In this document: in pieces, positions 26,363-37,902 of the stretch
Layout of the letters: every line of letters starts with the position of its first letter
Numbering within the stretch: position 1 is the first letter of the stretch
Source of the DNA: Candidatus Obscuribacter sp.
Lineage (GTDB): Bacteria; Cyanobacteriota; Vampirovibrionia; Obscuribacterales; Obscuribacteraceae
Direction of reading: 5' to 3'
NCBI GenBank assembly: GCA_016712465.1
Contig: JADJQZ010000001.1
Location: forward strand, 1,240,001-1,304,000
DNA length: 64,000 nt
The notes under the pieces: model-generated
The model's database searches: none
What the model saw: only the letters and a program-made list of their open reading frames with translations
What the model was told of the DNA's origin: nothing
Position numbers and translations under genes: made by a program

Positions 26363-27001
26363 TCAGACCGGTTCGACCTGCGGGCGCGGCAAGGAAAATT
26401 TGTCGCGAGTGGTTGTATAGAAGCTGCCGCCCAATCTTCCCACCAGGTCCAGGGCATCGCTTTCCAGTCGCCCGTCTTTGAGTACGGCGTCATCAATATG
26501 CATGCACTTAATCTCGCCCATGACCAGATTGCCGGCGCCGGGAGATTGTCCAAATTCTATGAGCTGGTAAAGGCTGCATTCCATGCTGATAGGGCTTTCC
26601 GCTACACGCGGCGGTCGCACCATATGTGATGGCGCGGCCGTCAGCCCGGCTTTCTCAAATTCGCTTATATGACTTTCAAACTCGCCGCTGGTCAGATTCA
26701 TATTTTCCGCCAGGGCATAGGTGACCACATTAACTACAAACTCGCCGGTCTCTTGAATGTTCTTGAGAGTATCTTTTTTGACCGTGACCTTTTTGCCGTC
26801 TTGCATAACCAATTTGAAACCGGGAGAGAAGACTAGAATGGCCGGATCGCTTGAGACCACGTTGAAAAACGAAAATGGCGCCAAGTTCAGGACGCCATCT
26901 TTACTGATGGTCGAAACCCAGGCGATTGGACGGGGCATGACGCTTCCCGTTAGCAGCCGGTAGCGAGTTTCGATGGGAGTTTTTTGAATGTCAATTAGCA
27001 C
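26363..27001 (-). CDS. Flavin-reductase-like (FMN-binding split-barrel) protein
   Basis: About 213 residues from the GTG at 27001 (reading LIDIQKTP); a longer frame to 27037 is less likely. The sequence has the flavin-reductase-domain pattern: RYRLLTGSVMPRPIAWVST, then APFSFFNVVSSDPA (phosphate-binding region of FMN), and FVVNVVT. Members of this group reduce or bind FMN, some acting with oxygenases; no partner oxygenase is visible. Its start overlaps the end of the upstream hydrolase gene by 11 bp, so the two are likely translated from one message. Cytoplasmic. Confidence 0.8.
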   Translation of the reverse strand: MLIDIQKTPIETRYRLLTGSVMPRPIAWVSTISKDGVLNLAPFSFFNVVSSDPAILVFSPGFKLVMQDGKKVTVKKDTLKNIQETGEFVVNVVTYALAENMNLTSGEFESHISEFEKAGLTAAPSHMVRPPRVAESPISMECSLYQLIEFGQSPGAGNLVMGEIKCMHIDDAVLKDGRLESDALDLVGRLGGSFYTTTRDKFSLPRPQVEPV

Positions 27002-28355
27002 GGCTAAGAGTATACCGGAGCCAGCCGGCTCGAACATTATTTGAGTGATTGTAGACTAGTCTGGTACAGAGGTTGGCTGGCGGTTTTGTGTTTTCGAGCT
27101 GGGCGGATCGCAGTGGGTTTCCGAGCATTAAATTGGGAGGATTTCCTTTACGCAATTCAGGGCTACTGGAAACAAGATCCCGCCATAGCAAGGGCACTGA
27201 ATGTCCGAATCTTGTGACTAAATCAAAGCGAACACCAGCTAAGTCCGTGGTTTGTTCATTGAAGGACATTACACGTGGTTTAACATCGATGGAAGGCGCC
27301 TGAGTTATCGCTTCTGCTATATTCTGATATTCCGGGGTGTGCCGAAGAATGCCTACTCCAGTCTCTTGTTTCCATGAAACGTAGTCTTTATACGGTGAAA
27401 GAGTTTGGGCTACTTTCACTAGCCTGTCGTCGGCTAGTCCCACAACCCCGAGAGAATTGCCGGTTTTCATTATCGCACCGTCGGGAAGAATCATAGCACC
27501 ATCCGTGGAGCCGCTTAGAATGCCTGCTTCCAGTTTCCTTCGCATGGTTGAAATTTTAAGTGCCCGATCCTGACCGGAGGAAATAATCGTCATATGCCTT
27601 GCTGCTCCATAGAACTGCGGCAAGGAATGGCTGAAGTCGTTTACGTCGATATCAGAGTGACTAAAAGTAGCACTTCTGACTGAGTGGTTAGTTTCCCGTT
27701 GAAGTGTGGCCAGGGCTCTGGCAAGATTGACTGAGCCCCGACTGTGCGCTACGAGATCGAGGTTATTGTCTCCGTAGAGATTGGCCAGGTCTTTGAGGCT
27801 GGCGTTGATCATGGGCTGACTGTCATAGGAAGACTGATAGTCTTTGTCGATTTCTTGAAAAATACCGACGTTCAGCCCTGGTTCCTTGGCTGTTGTGACC
27901 CAGTCTTCCACCACAAAAGCTTCGCCGCTTAGGGACTGGATCTGGGCGGCGCTTAAGGCTGCTTCGCCTGGTAGATTGCGCACGCCTGGTATGTAAACAC
28001 CGAGACGGCCGTTATGGGCTTTCATAGATTCCCGGAGACCTCTGTGAAAATCCGCTTCGCTTAATATGGTCACATTGCTCTTGGCGGTAGCTTCGGTGGT
28101 GGCCTGGTCCTGGTTCTTATTTAAGATTACGTCCTGTCTGTAAAAGTAAACCGCCGGTTTGGTGGTTGCTTTCTCGGAGTTGGTCGGAGGTGAAATAGAT
28201 TCTTGACTGAGCCGACGATTGGTAATGCCGTAGACACTCACCATTGACAGATTCGAATCTACCGCCTCGTTGGTATCGGCGGAAGCTGGAAGGGGTTTCT
28301 GCTCTGCTTCATTGAAGGGCATATCTTTTGTTCCGCTAACTTGAGCAGTCTTCAT
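26991..28355 (-). CDS. Alpha/beta hydrolase-like protein (DUF900-type)
   Basis: 454 residues. The first ~95 are polar. A strand/helix region follows: VYIPGVRNLPGEAA (GxxN oxyanion-type turn), and DLVAHSRGSVNLARAL, where Ser in HSRGS is the expected nucleophile. The fold resembles the DUF900 group of alpha/beta hydrolases, whose substrates are mostly unknown. The last ~100 residues are a separate extension. No signal peptide. It probably forms an operon with the flavin-reductase-like gene downstream. Start ATG 28355 has no strong ribosome-binding site. Confidence 0.65.
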   Translation of the reverse strand: MKTAQVSGTKDMPFNEAEQKPLPASADTNEAVDSNLSMVSVYGITNRRLSQESISPPTNSEKATTKPAVYFYRQDVILNKNQDQATTEATAKSNVTILSEADFHRGLRESMKAHNGRLGVYIPGVRNLPGEAALSAAQIQSLSGEAFVVEDWVTTAKEPGLNVGIFQEIDKDYQSSYDSQPMINASLKDLANLYGDNNLDLVAHSRGSVNLARALATLQRETNHSVRSATFSHSDIDVNDFSHSLPQFYGAARHMTIISSGQDRALKISTMRRKLEAGILSGSTDGAMILPDGAIMKTGNSLGVVGLADDRLVKVAQTLSPYKDYVSWKQETGVGILRHTPEYQNIAEAITQAPSIDVKPRVMSFNEQTTDLAGVRFDLVTRFGHSVPLLWRDLVSSSPELRKGNPPNLMLGNPLRSAQLENTKPPANLCTRLVYNHSNNVRAGWLRYTLSRAN

Positions 28356-28475
28356 AGTAGTGGGAAATTCGCCTGCTGTAATTAGGGAAACTACGTAGTC
28401 GCCGGAGGAATCCGCTTTCTTCTCCGGCGGGGGGTAAAATGGTCCAATTCTTACTCGGAAAACGGGGATTCACCG

Positions 28476-29744
28476 GTGAAAAGTCTGTCTGTAATGCTTG
28501 GGGTTTATCTGTCGCTGGCAGCATTTTGCGGCGCCTCTGCCCAAAGGGCCACCCCGGCCCGTCCTCTGGCTTTTGAATCGGCAAAAGGCAAAGCCGCACT
28601 GGGCAAAAGAGTCGACCAGGTGGTCGCTCAGGCTATCAGGCGCAAGACCATAGTGGGCACAGTCGTGCTGGTGCAAAAGGACGGTCGGTTGGTTTACAGC
28701 CGTGCCGCCGGTTTCTTAGATAGGGAAAACCGCATTCCCATGCGTAAGGATGCCATCTTTCGCCTGGCTTCCATGACCAAGCCGGTAGTTTCTGCCGCTG
28801 CCCTGGCCCTGGTAGATCAGGGCAAATTGAAGCTTGACGAAGCCGTCACTAAGTACCTCAATTTTCGTCCGCGCCTGGCAGACGGGAGAGAGCCGGTTAT
28901 CACCATCAGGCATCTGATGACCCATACTGCCGGACTGGATTACGGTTTCATGCAGGATGAGGACGGACCCTATCATCTTGCCCGCGTCAGCGATGGGCTG
29001 GACATGCCTGGTTTGAGTCTTGAGGAGAATCTTTCCCGCATTGCATCCGTGCCGCTTTTGTACGAGCCCGGTAGCGACTGGCAATACAGTGTCGCTACCG
29101 ATGTGCTGGGCGCGGTTCTGGAAAAATGTGCCGCTAAACCTTTGCCTGAACTGGTTGAGAGCCTGGTGACCGGGCCTCTGTCCATGAAAGATAGTTCCTT
29201 CTCTTTGCCTGCCGGCAAGCTTCGGCGGCTGGCCGTCCCCTACGCCGACGGCAAGCCGCCTGTACGAATGCCTGATGCTGAGCCGACATTGGTGCCTTTC
29301 CCGGGCAAGGGCTACTTGCACTTCGTGCCCGCCAGACTCTTTGATAGAGCCAGTTTTGCCTCAGGAGGCGGCGGTATGATTGGCACTGCCGCCGACTATC
29401 TGCGCTTTCTGAATAGTATTGCCGGCGGTGGCGCCCCTGTATTGCGAAAGGAGAGTGGAGAGGCGATGCTAAATAGCCAGACGGGCGCCTTGAAATTGAA
29501 GGGGCAGCCGCCCGGTTGGGGCTTCAGCTACGGCTATGCGGTATTGGTCGACAGGGATGCTGCCCATACGGCGCATGAGAACGGTACCTTCAAGTGGGGC
29601 GGCGCCTACGGGCACGCCTATTTTGTCGATAGAAAACAAAGGCTAATAATCCTAATTATGACCAATACCGCTGTAGAAGGAACCCTGGGCGCCTTTCCCC
29701 GGCAGGTGAGGGATGCTGTCTATGAAGCGGCAGTGGAACCCTAA
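28476..29744 (+). CDS. Exported serine hydrolase of the beta-lactamase class C/esterase type
   Basis: 422 residues from GTG 28476. A signal peptide (hydrophobic 5-22, likely cut near ASAQR) sends it out of the cytoplasm. The domain is complete: SMTK places the catalytic Ser at 99 and Lys at 102, Tyr follows in QYSVATDVLG near 203, and GGAYG stands in the third-box position. Proteins of this family range from esterases and D-aminopeptidases to penicillin-binding proteins and beta-lactamases; the sequence does not say which. It has no close operon partner. Confidence 0.85.
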   Translation: MKSLSVMLGVYLSLAAFCGASAQRATPARPLAFESAKGKAALGKRVDQVVAQAIRRKTIVGTVVLVQKDGRLVYSRAAGFLDRENRIPMRKDAIFRLASMTKPVVSAAALALVDQGKLKLDEAVTKYLNFRPRLADGREPVITIRHLMTHTAGLDYGFMQDEDGPYHLARVSDGLDMPGLSLEENLSRIASVPLLYEPGSDWQYSVATDVLGAVLEKCAAKPLPELVESLVTGPLSMKDSSFSLPAGKLRRLAVPYADGKPPVRMPDAEPTLVPFPGKGYLHFVPARLFDRASFASGGGGMIGTAADYLRFLNSIAGGGAPVLRKESGEAMLNSQTGALKLKGQPPGWGFSYGYAVLVDRDAAHTAHENGTFKWGGAYGHAYFVDRKQRLIILIMTNTAVEGTLGAFPRQVRDAVYEAAVEP

Positions 29745-29888
29745 AAAGTCTTGAATTGGGCGCAGTTGGCGGAATTTCCTTGCATTTGACAAGCTTTATC
29801 AGGGTCTTTCCGATTATGGCTGTCGGCAGTGCGAAAATATAGGGGTGGTTTTCATGGGTATGACCTGGTGAGCTTGGGCGAGTTTAAA

Positions 29889-31979
29889 ATGAGTAAAGGG
29901 CACAAGGGGTTTCTACTTTCGGGTTTGGCACTTTCTTTTATTGGTGTGTCGCTCGGCTCCTTCTGCCTGGGCCCTGGCTGCCGGCCGGTGTCGGCACAGT
30001 CTCTAACCCAGGGGTCCGATGTCAATCGCCCCATTCGCGATAAATGGGCGCTGGTGGTAGGCATCAGCGAGTTTGCCAATCCCCAGTTGAATCTCAAGTA
30101 TTCAGCCAAAGATGCCCGTGACTTCGCCGACTATCTTGTGAAGGAAGCCGGCTTTGCTCCCGACCATGTGAAAGTATTGCTCAATAAGGATGCCACGGAA
30201 AGGCGCATCCTCTCAGAGCTTGGCGATCGCTGGTTGCCCCGGGTGGCTAACCCGGATGACCTGGTGGTGCTGTTTGTTTCCACCCATGGCAGCGGCGCCG
30301 AACTGGATGTGGGCGGACAGAATTACCTGGTGGCTTATGATACCGACGTGCAGGACCTGTATACGACCGGTGTGCCCATGCGCCGCCTGGCTGAGGACAT
30401 CAAAAACCGGGTGCACTGCGATCGGGTAGTCATTTTCCTGGATGCCTGCCATAGCGGCGGTGCCAAGTCGGAGGCGAAGGGGCTGGTTCGCACCGGTGTG
30501 GATGCCTCGGAATTGGCGGTCGGTTCCGGACAGCTTGTGATTGCATCCAGCGCAGAAGATCAGGTTTCCTGGGAGAGTAAGAATGGCGCCAATGGTGTTT
30601 TTACTTCCGCTCTCCTAGAGTCGTTGCGGAAAAAAGGTCAGTCGACGACTATCGGCGAGATGTTCAAAGACTTGAAAGACAAGGTGCAGGATCAGGTCTT
30701 GCGGGAGAGGGGCCGTCTGCAGACCCCTGTGATGGAAAGTAAGTGGCAGGGAAATGATCTGTGTATCGCCGCTGCTCCTGTTTCTCGCCGACCCGGTCTC
30801 ACCCTTGAGCCACCGGTGCTCAAAACCAGTATGGAGCCGTCCACGGTACCGGTATCTGCACCGGTAACAGTACCGGCAGCGGCGGCAGCGCCCGTCGCGC
30901 CGGTGGCGGCTACAATCGTTACGCCGACTGCTGCCATTAAGCCCGGCATTTTGATTGTGCCTGGAGTTTCAGTCGGTCGTACCAAAATCGGTATGAGTAA
31001 ACAGGAAGTGGAAGCACTGCTTGGCAGACCCGGGCAAGAAAACGTGGATATGTTTACCTACCGGACATCAGACCGGCGCTACTTCCTGTCCCTGCGTTTC
31101 AGTGGTGATAAGGTGTCCGAAATCGCCTTTTCTTCTCCTGCCTTCTCTACTGCTTCCGGGCTCAGCCTGGAAAGCATTAAGCATCGTCCGGAGGATCTGG
31201 TTGAGTCAGGGCGTTCCGGACCCTATCAAATCAAGGTCGGCAAAGGCGGCGGTCTTTCTTTTATCGGCAAGGAAGGTGCGCCCGCTCAGTTTGCCATAGT
31301 GCACCAGGGACCGCCCACCGACCCGCAGCGGTGGTTGGCTGATTTGAATACTCGCAGCCTGTCGGCTACCGCCGCTGCGGTATCGGATACGGTGAAGAAG
31401 TCGAGCCCTGGTTCCGCCAGTACGGATAATCCCAATCTACTTCGGCCAGGACATTCGCTGGCCAAGGTCAACCTGGGTATGAGCCGGGAGCAAGTGGTGC
31501 TGCTGCTGGGTCGCCCCACTGATGCCAAAGGCTCGGTTATATCTTATTGGACCGGTGACCGCCTGCATTTCATTGCCTTCCATTTCGGCGGATCGCAGGG
31601 AAATTCGCTCACTGACATTCTCTTCACTTCGCCGTCCTTCGTCACTGCCGGCGGTATCAATGTCGCCAACTTCGAGACTTCAAATGCCGGACAATTCGCG
31701 CCTGCGCATCTCGCTCAAGACAGACCTGCGTCTATCTATACTTTGAAGGAAGGTGGTTTGTCCTTCTTCAAGCCGGCCTCCTTCCCCCGCGCCATTGGCT
31801 GGTTGCATGCCACTGACTCGGCGGCTAATGATCTGGCCTTCATGGACGAAGTACGTGCTGATCTCATGCCAGGCAAGCCTCGCTTGCAAAAAGAAAATGC
31901 TGCTCTTGGTCCCCGGGGTAGGCGTCGGCTCAATAGCATCATGCAGATGTCCGATCTGGTAAATCGTCGCCCTTATTGA
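29889..31979 (+). CDS. Exported caspase-like (C14) peptidase with two SmpA/OmlA-like repeats
   Basis: About 696 residues from the ATG at 29889; an in-frame TTG/ATG region from 29829 adds 20 residues without a better signal. A signal peptide ends near PVSAQS. The caspase-like domain (about 50-300) has His133 in STHGSG and Cys187 in LDACHSGG, the full metacaspase-type dyad. A Pro/Ala/Val-rich linker follows, then two copies of a ~150-residue unit, each starting with an I/L-GMS-x-E-x-V-x-x-LLGRP motif as in SmpA/OmlA-type outer-membrane modules. This combination suggests a peptidase at the cell envelope. It overlaps the convergent gene by 7 bp. Confidence 0.85.
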   Translation: MSKGHKGFLLSGLALSFIGVSLGSFCLGPGCRPVSAQSLTQGSDVNRPIRDKWALVVGISEFANPQLNLKYSAKDARDFADYLVKEAGFAPDHVKVLLNKDATERRILSELGDRWLPRVANPDDLVVLFVSTHGSGAELDVGGQNYLVAYDTDVQDLYTTGVPMRRLAEDIKNRVHCDRVVIFLDACHSGGAKSEAKGLVRTGVDASELAVGSGQLVIASSAEDQVSWESKNGANGVFTSALLESLRKKGQSTTIGEMFKDLKDKVQDQVLRERGRLQTPVMESKWQGNDLCIAAAPVSRRPGLTLEPPVLKTSMEPSTVPVSAPVTVPAAAAAPVAPVAATIVTPTAAIKPGILIVPGVSVGRTKIGMSKQEVEALLGRPGQENVDMFTYRTSDRRYFLSLRFSGDKVSEIAFSSPAFSTASGLSLESIKHRPEDLVESGRSGPYQIKVGKGGGLSFIGKEGAPAQFAIVHQGPPTDPQRWLADLNTRSLSATAAAVSDTVKKSSPGSASTDNPNLLRPGHSLAKVNLGMSREQVVLLLGRPTDAKGSVISYWTGDRLHFIAFHFGGSQGNSLTDILFTSPSFVTAGGINVANFETSNAGQFAPAHLAQDRPASIYTLKEGGLSFFKPASFPRAIGWLHATDSAANDLAFMDEVRADLMPGKPRLQKENAALGPRGRRRLNSIMQMSDLVNRRPY

Positions 31980-33736
31980 TGTTTGGGTGTCTTTCGTTTG
32001 GGCGAAAATTCCGGCGGCAGATATTCGCACCTGGCTCCGTGGGCTTGCAACCATCCGACTATACCGGAGGTGATGTCTTCTTTGAACCTGGGTGCCTCGA
32101 AGATAAGATGCTCGGCACCGCCGATTACAACCAGGGTTTTTTGCTTGGTGGCCAGGGCGTCAAATAATGCATAGGTGCTGCTCTTTTTCACCAGTCTGTC
32201 TTCATCGCCCTGAAACACGATGACCGGGGTGTGGGTTATTTTCTTTGCGTAGAATGTATTTTCGTTCATGAATTTCTGGAAGGCCAGTAATTCCTTGGGA
32301 GTCAGCTCCAGCCTTGAAGATGGGTCTTGTTTCCATTTTTGACGTTCGCTCGATCTGCTGGTAGATTGCTCTACAACTTTTTTGCCGATGGCGAAGGGGC
32401 GGTTGGGATCGCTGACATAGTGCAGGGCGACGGTAAGAGCCGTGGTGCCGGCTTTGTAGCGCTTGGAAGCGGGCACGGCGCAGACCACTCCGTCGGTAAG
32501 CTCCGGAAACTTGGCCGCAAAACGCAGAGCGATGGCGCCGCCCATGGATTCTCCCAACATAAAAAGTGGTTGGTCCTTGTAGTCGCCTTTAATTTCACTC
32601 ACCACATCCTTCAAGTCATTTACGCAGGCATCGAGATCTAGTTTCTCCTGCCCCTGACTACTGAGGTAGCTGCCGAAACCTCTCACGTCGAAAGCGATGA
32701 CGATGAAGCCTTCCTTAATCATTTGTTTGGCAAAGGAATCAAAAGATCTATGGTGCAAACCCAACCCGTGGACGCAAATTATTATGCCGGCCGGCTCCCT
32801 GTGGGGGTTGATCCAGACCCAGCCCGGTGCTTCAGTTTGCACCGTGAGACTGTTTGGCAAACCAAGATCACCGTCGCAAAAGTTCACCTGGGCGTTTTTC
32901 TTGTCTTCCATCAAGTCGGTGGGCATTTCTTTTTTATTGGTGGTGCCGAAGACCAGGCGCCAGATTCGCTTGCGTATGACTTCTTTACCTGTTTCAGATT
33001 CTTTGGCGATGGCGCTCTTTATGCCGTATTCAGACATAATGCGGTCCATATTGCACTTTCTGAAAAGGTAGATGGCGTGGCGAAAATGCTCCTGACTATC
33101 TTTTACCTTACCTAACTTCGCCAGATTTTCCGATTCGTTTAGAAGACTCCAGCCGTAATTGATATTGCCGCCGCCAAAAATTTCTTTAGTTAGCGTCGAT
33201 AGATCGTGCAAATATGGCTCAGCTGCAGCATAGTTCTTAACACTACTGAGGCAGGCGGCCTTACCACGCAGGCAGGCCAGGTTGAGCGCCCGCTCTTTGT
33301 CGGTAAGTTGTCCGGCCTTCGCTTTCTTCGCGTTCAAAATGACAAGCGCTTTTTCGTATTCCAGCCCAGCTTCATCATAGCGGCTGAGTAAATAAAGACT
33401 GTCAGCCAGCCAGTAATGAAGCAAGTCCGAGCGGCTTTCTCCGCTTTGCTTCTTGTCACGCTCTAGGCAATCTTTTAAAAGTTTGGCGGCTTCTGCATAT
33501 TTTTTTTCACAGAGAAAGGCCCCGGCCTCTTTCAATTCTTTTTCAATACTTGAGTCTGCTTGCGCCTGGCCGGCGCACTCACTAACTGTCTGCCCTTGCT
33601 CCTGGGCCCGCACCATGGATGGTTGCTGGCTCAAAAGCGCGAGAAGGCAAAGACCTGTGAGTTGGGATATTTTCACGTTCTTGTTTGTCTCATAGTATTT
33701 CTGCATATTGTAATTAAGGTATTGCCAGCGGAGCAA
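31973..33736 (-). CDS. TPR-alpha/beta hydrolase fusion, exported
   Basis: About 580 residues; the start is TTG 33736 or ATG 33706 (neither with a clear ribosome-binding site). A signal-like segment (LTGLCLLALLSQ) precedes TPR units (about 60-210) and a lysophospholipase-type alpha/beta hydrolase (about 300-575): oxyanion HGLGLHHRSF, nucleophile in GESMGGA, Asp in QGDEDRLV and His in GGAEHLIF. All catalytic residues are present. It resembles monoacylglycerol lipase/lysophospholipase proteins; the TPR part may recruit it to a complex. Tail-to-tail overlap with the caspase-like gene. Confidence 0.85.
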   Translation of the reverse strand: MLRWQYLNYNMQKYYETNKNVKISQLTGLCLLALLSQQPSMVRAQEQGQTVSECAGQAQADSSIEKELKEAGAFLCEKKYAEAAKLLKDCLERDKKQSGESRSDLLHYWLADSLYLLSRYDEAGLEYEKALVILNAKKAKAGQLTDKERALNLACLRGKAACLSSVKNYAAAEPYLHDLSTLTKEIFGGGNINYGWSLLNESENLAKLGKVKDSQEHFRHAIYLFRKCNMDRIMSEYGIKSAIAKESETGKEVIRKRIWRLVFGTTNKKEMPTDLMEDKKNAQVNFCDGDLGLPNSLTVQTEAPGWVWINPHREPAGIIICVHGLGLHHRSFDSFAKQMIKEGFIVIAFDVRGFGSYLSSQGQEKLDLDACVNDLKDVVSEIKGDYKDQPLFMLGESMGGAIALRFAAKFPELTDGVVCAVPASKRYKAGTTALTVALHYVSDPNRPFAIGKKVVEQSTSRSSERQKWKQDPSSRLELTPKELLAFQKFMNENTFYAKKITHTPVIVFQGDEDRLVKKSSTYALFDALATKQKTLVVIGGAEHLIFEAPRFKEDITSGIVGWLQAHGARCEYLPPEFSPKRKTPKHQ

Positions 33737-33752
33737 CCGGTAAAGCTATGAT

Positions 33753-33783
33753 AAAAAGCCCACGCTATTCGCATGGGCTTTTT
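33753..33783 (-). terminator. Intrinsic terminator after 5S rRNA
   Basis: AAAAAGCCCA (33753-33762) pairs with TGGGCTTTTT (33774-33783). Read on the minus strand the stem ends in a T5 run just past the 5S gene. By symmetry it can also stop plus-strand readthrough. Confidence 0.85.
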
Positions 33784-33790
33784 ATAACTC

Positions 33791-33903
33791 CTGGCACCGG
33801 GCTATCTTCCCAGGCAGTCTCCCGCCAAGTATTGTCGCTGCTGACCGTCTTTACCTTCGTGTTCGGGATGGGAACGGGTGTGTTCCGGTCGCACGGGCAC
33901 CAA
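33791..33903 (-). rRNA. rrf: 5S ribosomal RNA
   Basis: The minus strand shows the standard 5S layout: outer helix GGTGCCCG / CGGTGCCAGG, the conserved CCCATCCCGAACACG segment and loop region AGACGGTCAGC. It lies 75 bp after the 23S end and before a terminator. Ends are set by the outer helix and may be off by a few bases. Confidence 0.93.
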
Positions 33904-33977
33904 GAAGCTTTTAGGGCATATTGGTGATGTATCACCAATACCCTGAAGTCTGCATATTGAGGTTTTGTATTTCACTT

Positions 33978-36946
<2,969 letters not shown>

Positions 36947-37315
36947 CGTTTAGAAGATCTTTGTGATATCGGCTGATATCTCATTGTTTTTGGCGTGCGT
37001 CTTCTAAACTGTGCTGTAAATGTCTTTCGACATCCACAACTACTTGGTGGAATACGGACCTCAATATGCAGATTTCAGGGTACTGAACCGGTTTTTAGAG
37101 CCTCTCGGCTGGCTCGTGGGCGTAAGCCCAAGTCTTTTGGCAAGCACTCACTTTCGTTTGTCTTGCTTTCGGAGTCATCTAATGTATCACATGTCTCCGA
37201 TATTTGAAGGGGGAATTTCTTATTTGTAATTCACTCTTCTTTTATATCTGCTCGGGTTGCTTTCGGCTCAATATCTCTATTGAGAAGAAGGTTTAGCAGA
37301 CCCTCGTTTAGATTT
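36947..37315 (-). other. Spacer between tRNA-Ala and 23S
   Basis: A 369-bp internal transcribed spacer. It holds complementary sequence flanking 23S for RNase III processing and small hairpins such as GATATCGGCTGATATC (36963-36978). No protein gene is supported here. Confidence 0.7.
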
Positions 37316-37388
37316 TGGAGGCTAGCGGATTCGAACCGCTGACCTTCTCGGTGCAAACGAGACGCTCTACCAACTGAGCCAAGCCCCC
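37316..37388 (-). tRNA. tRNA-Ala(TGC)
   Basis: A 73-nt cloverleaf. Anticodon TGC sits in the loop TTTGCAC; T-arm GGTTCGAATCC; the G3:U70 wobble of alanine tRNA is present. The CCA end is not encoded. It lies between tRNA-Ile and 23S in the usual rRNA spacer order. Confidence 0.95.
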
Positions 37389-37549
37389 GGGCTTTCCGTT
37401 CGGCGTTACTTCGTCGAGTCACTCAAGGTTAGTTGAGGAACTCAGAAGTTCGGCTGAACTTCGCGGGCATCTCTCTGCCGCGCTCACTTCAATCATACTA
37501 TCAAGTTTTGATTTGAAGTGTTTGCTTTGTTGCAGAAAGCTTTACTTAC

Positions 37550-37623
37550 TGGGCCATCCTGGACTCGAACCAGGGACCTCACCCTTATCAGGGGTGCGCT
37601 CTAGCCACCTGAGCTAATAGCCC
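37550..37623 (-). tRNA. tRNA-Ile(GAT)
   Basis: A 74-nt cloverleaf with anticodon GAT (loop CTGATAA between CACCC and GGGTG arms), T-arm GGTTCGAGTCC, and acceptor GGGCTAT pairing with ATGGCCC. CCA is not encoded. Normally 16S rRNA lies just upstream of this tRNA; here there is none. Confidence 0.95.
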
Positions 37624-37800
37624 GCAGCTGATTTAATTTACCACCGCGGGCTTCCGATGTATCCGTGCTCGCCTACTTGTTTTAAGCTTCTTCACAAAAA
37701 TGGCTAGAATGCCCGTTCTACCGTGACAGTTGCTCTTTACCAAATCGTTGCAGGGGGCAATTATCAGGCACTGCAGGCTCTTTTATGAGGAGGAGGTAAT

Positions 37801-37887
37801 TTGCCTGGTGCTTCTGACTCTACATATATGTATTGCCCAGTTGAGCTTCCTCGATTTTCTCAATGTTCTGTCTATGTCGGTCAGTAG
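37801..37887 (+). CDS. 28-codon open frame with strong ribosome-binding site, in frame with the kinase
   Basis: TTG 37801 follows GAGGAGGAGG at a good distance, the strongest such signal in this region. The frame runs 28 codons to a TAG at 37885 and is in the same phase as the kinase frame that starts at TTG 37903, 15 bp later. It may be the true N-terminus of the kinase cut off by an amber codon, or a leader peptide for translational coupling. The 177 bp between tRNA-Ile and this frame show no 16S sequence. Confidence 0.4.
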   Translation: MPGASDSTYMYCPVELPRFSQCSVYVGQ

Positions 37888-37902
37888 TGGGGTTTAGAGC
37901 TT

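Noticed and set aside
37720..37740. CCGTGACAGTTGCTC near the rRNA/kinase divergent region as a palindromic box
   Set aside because: Only one half-site is present.
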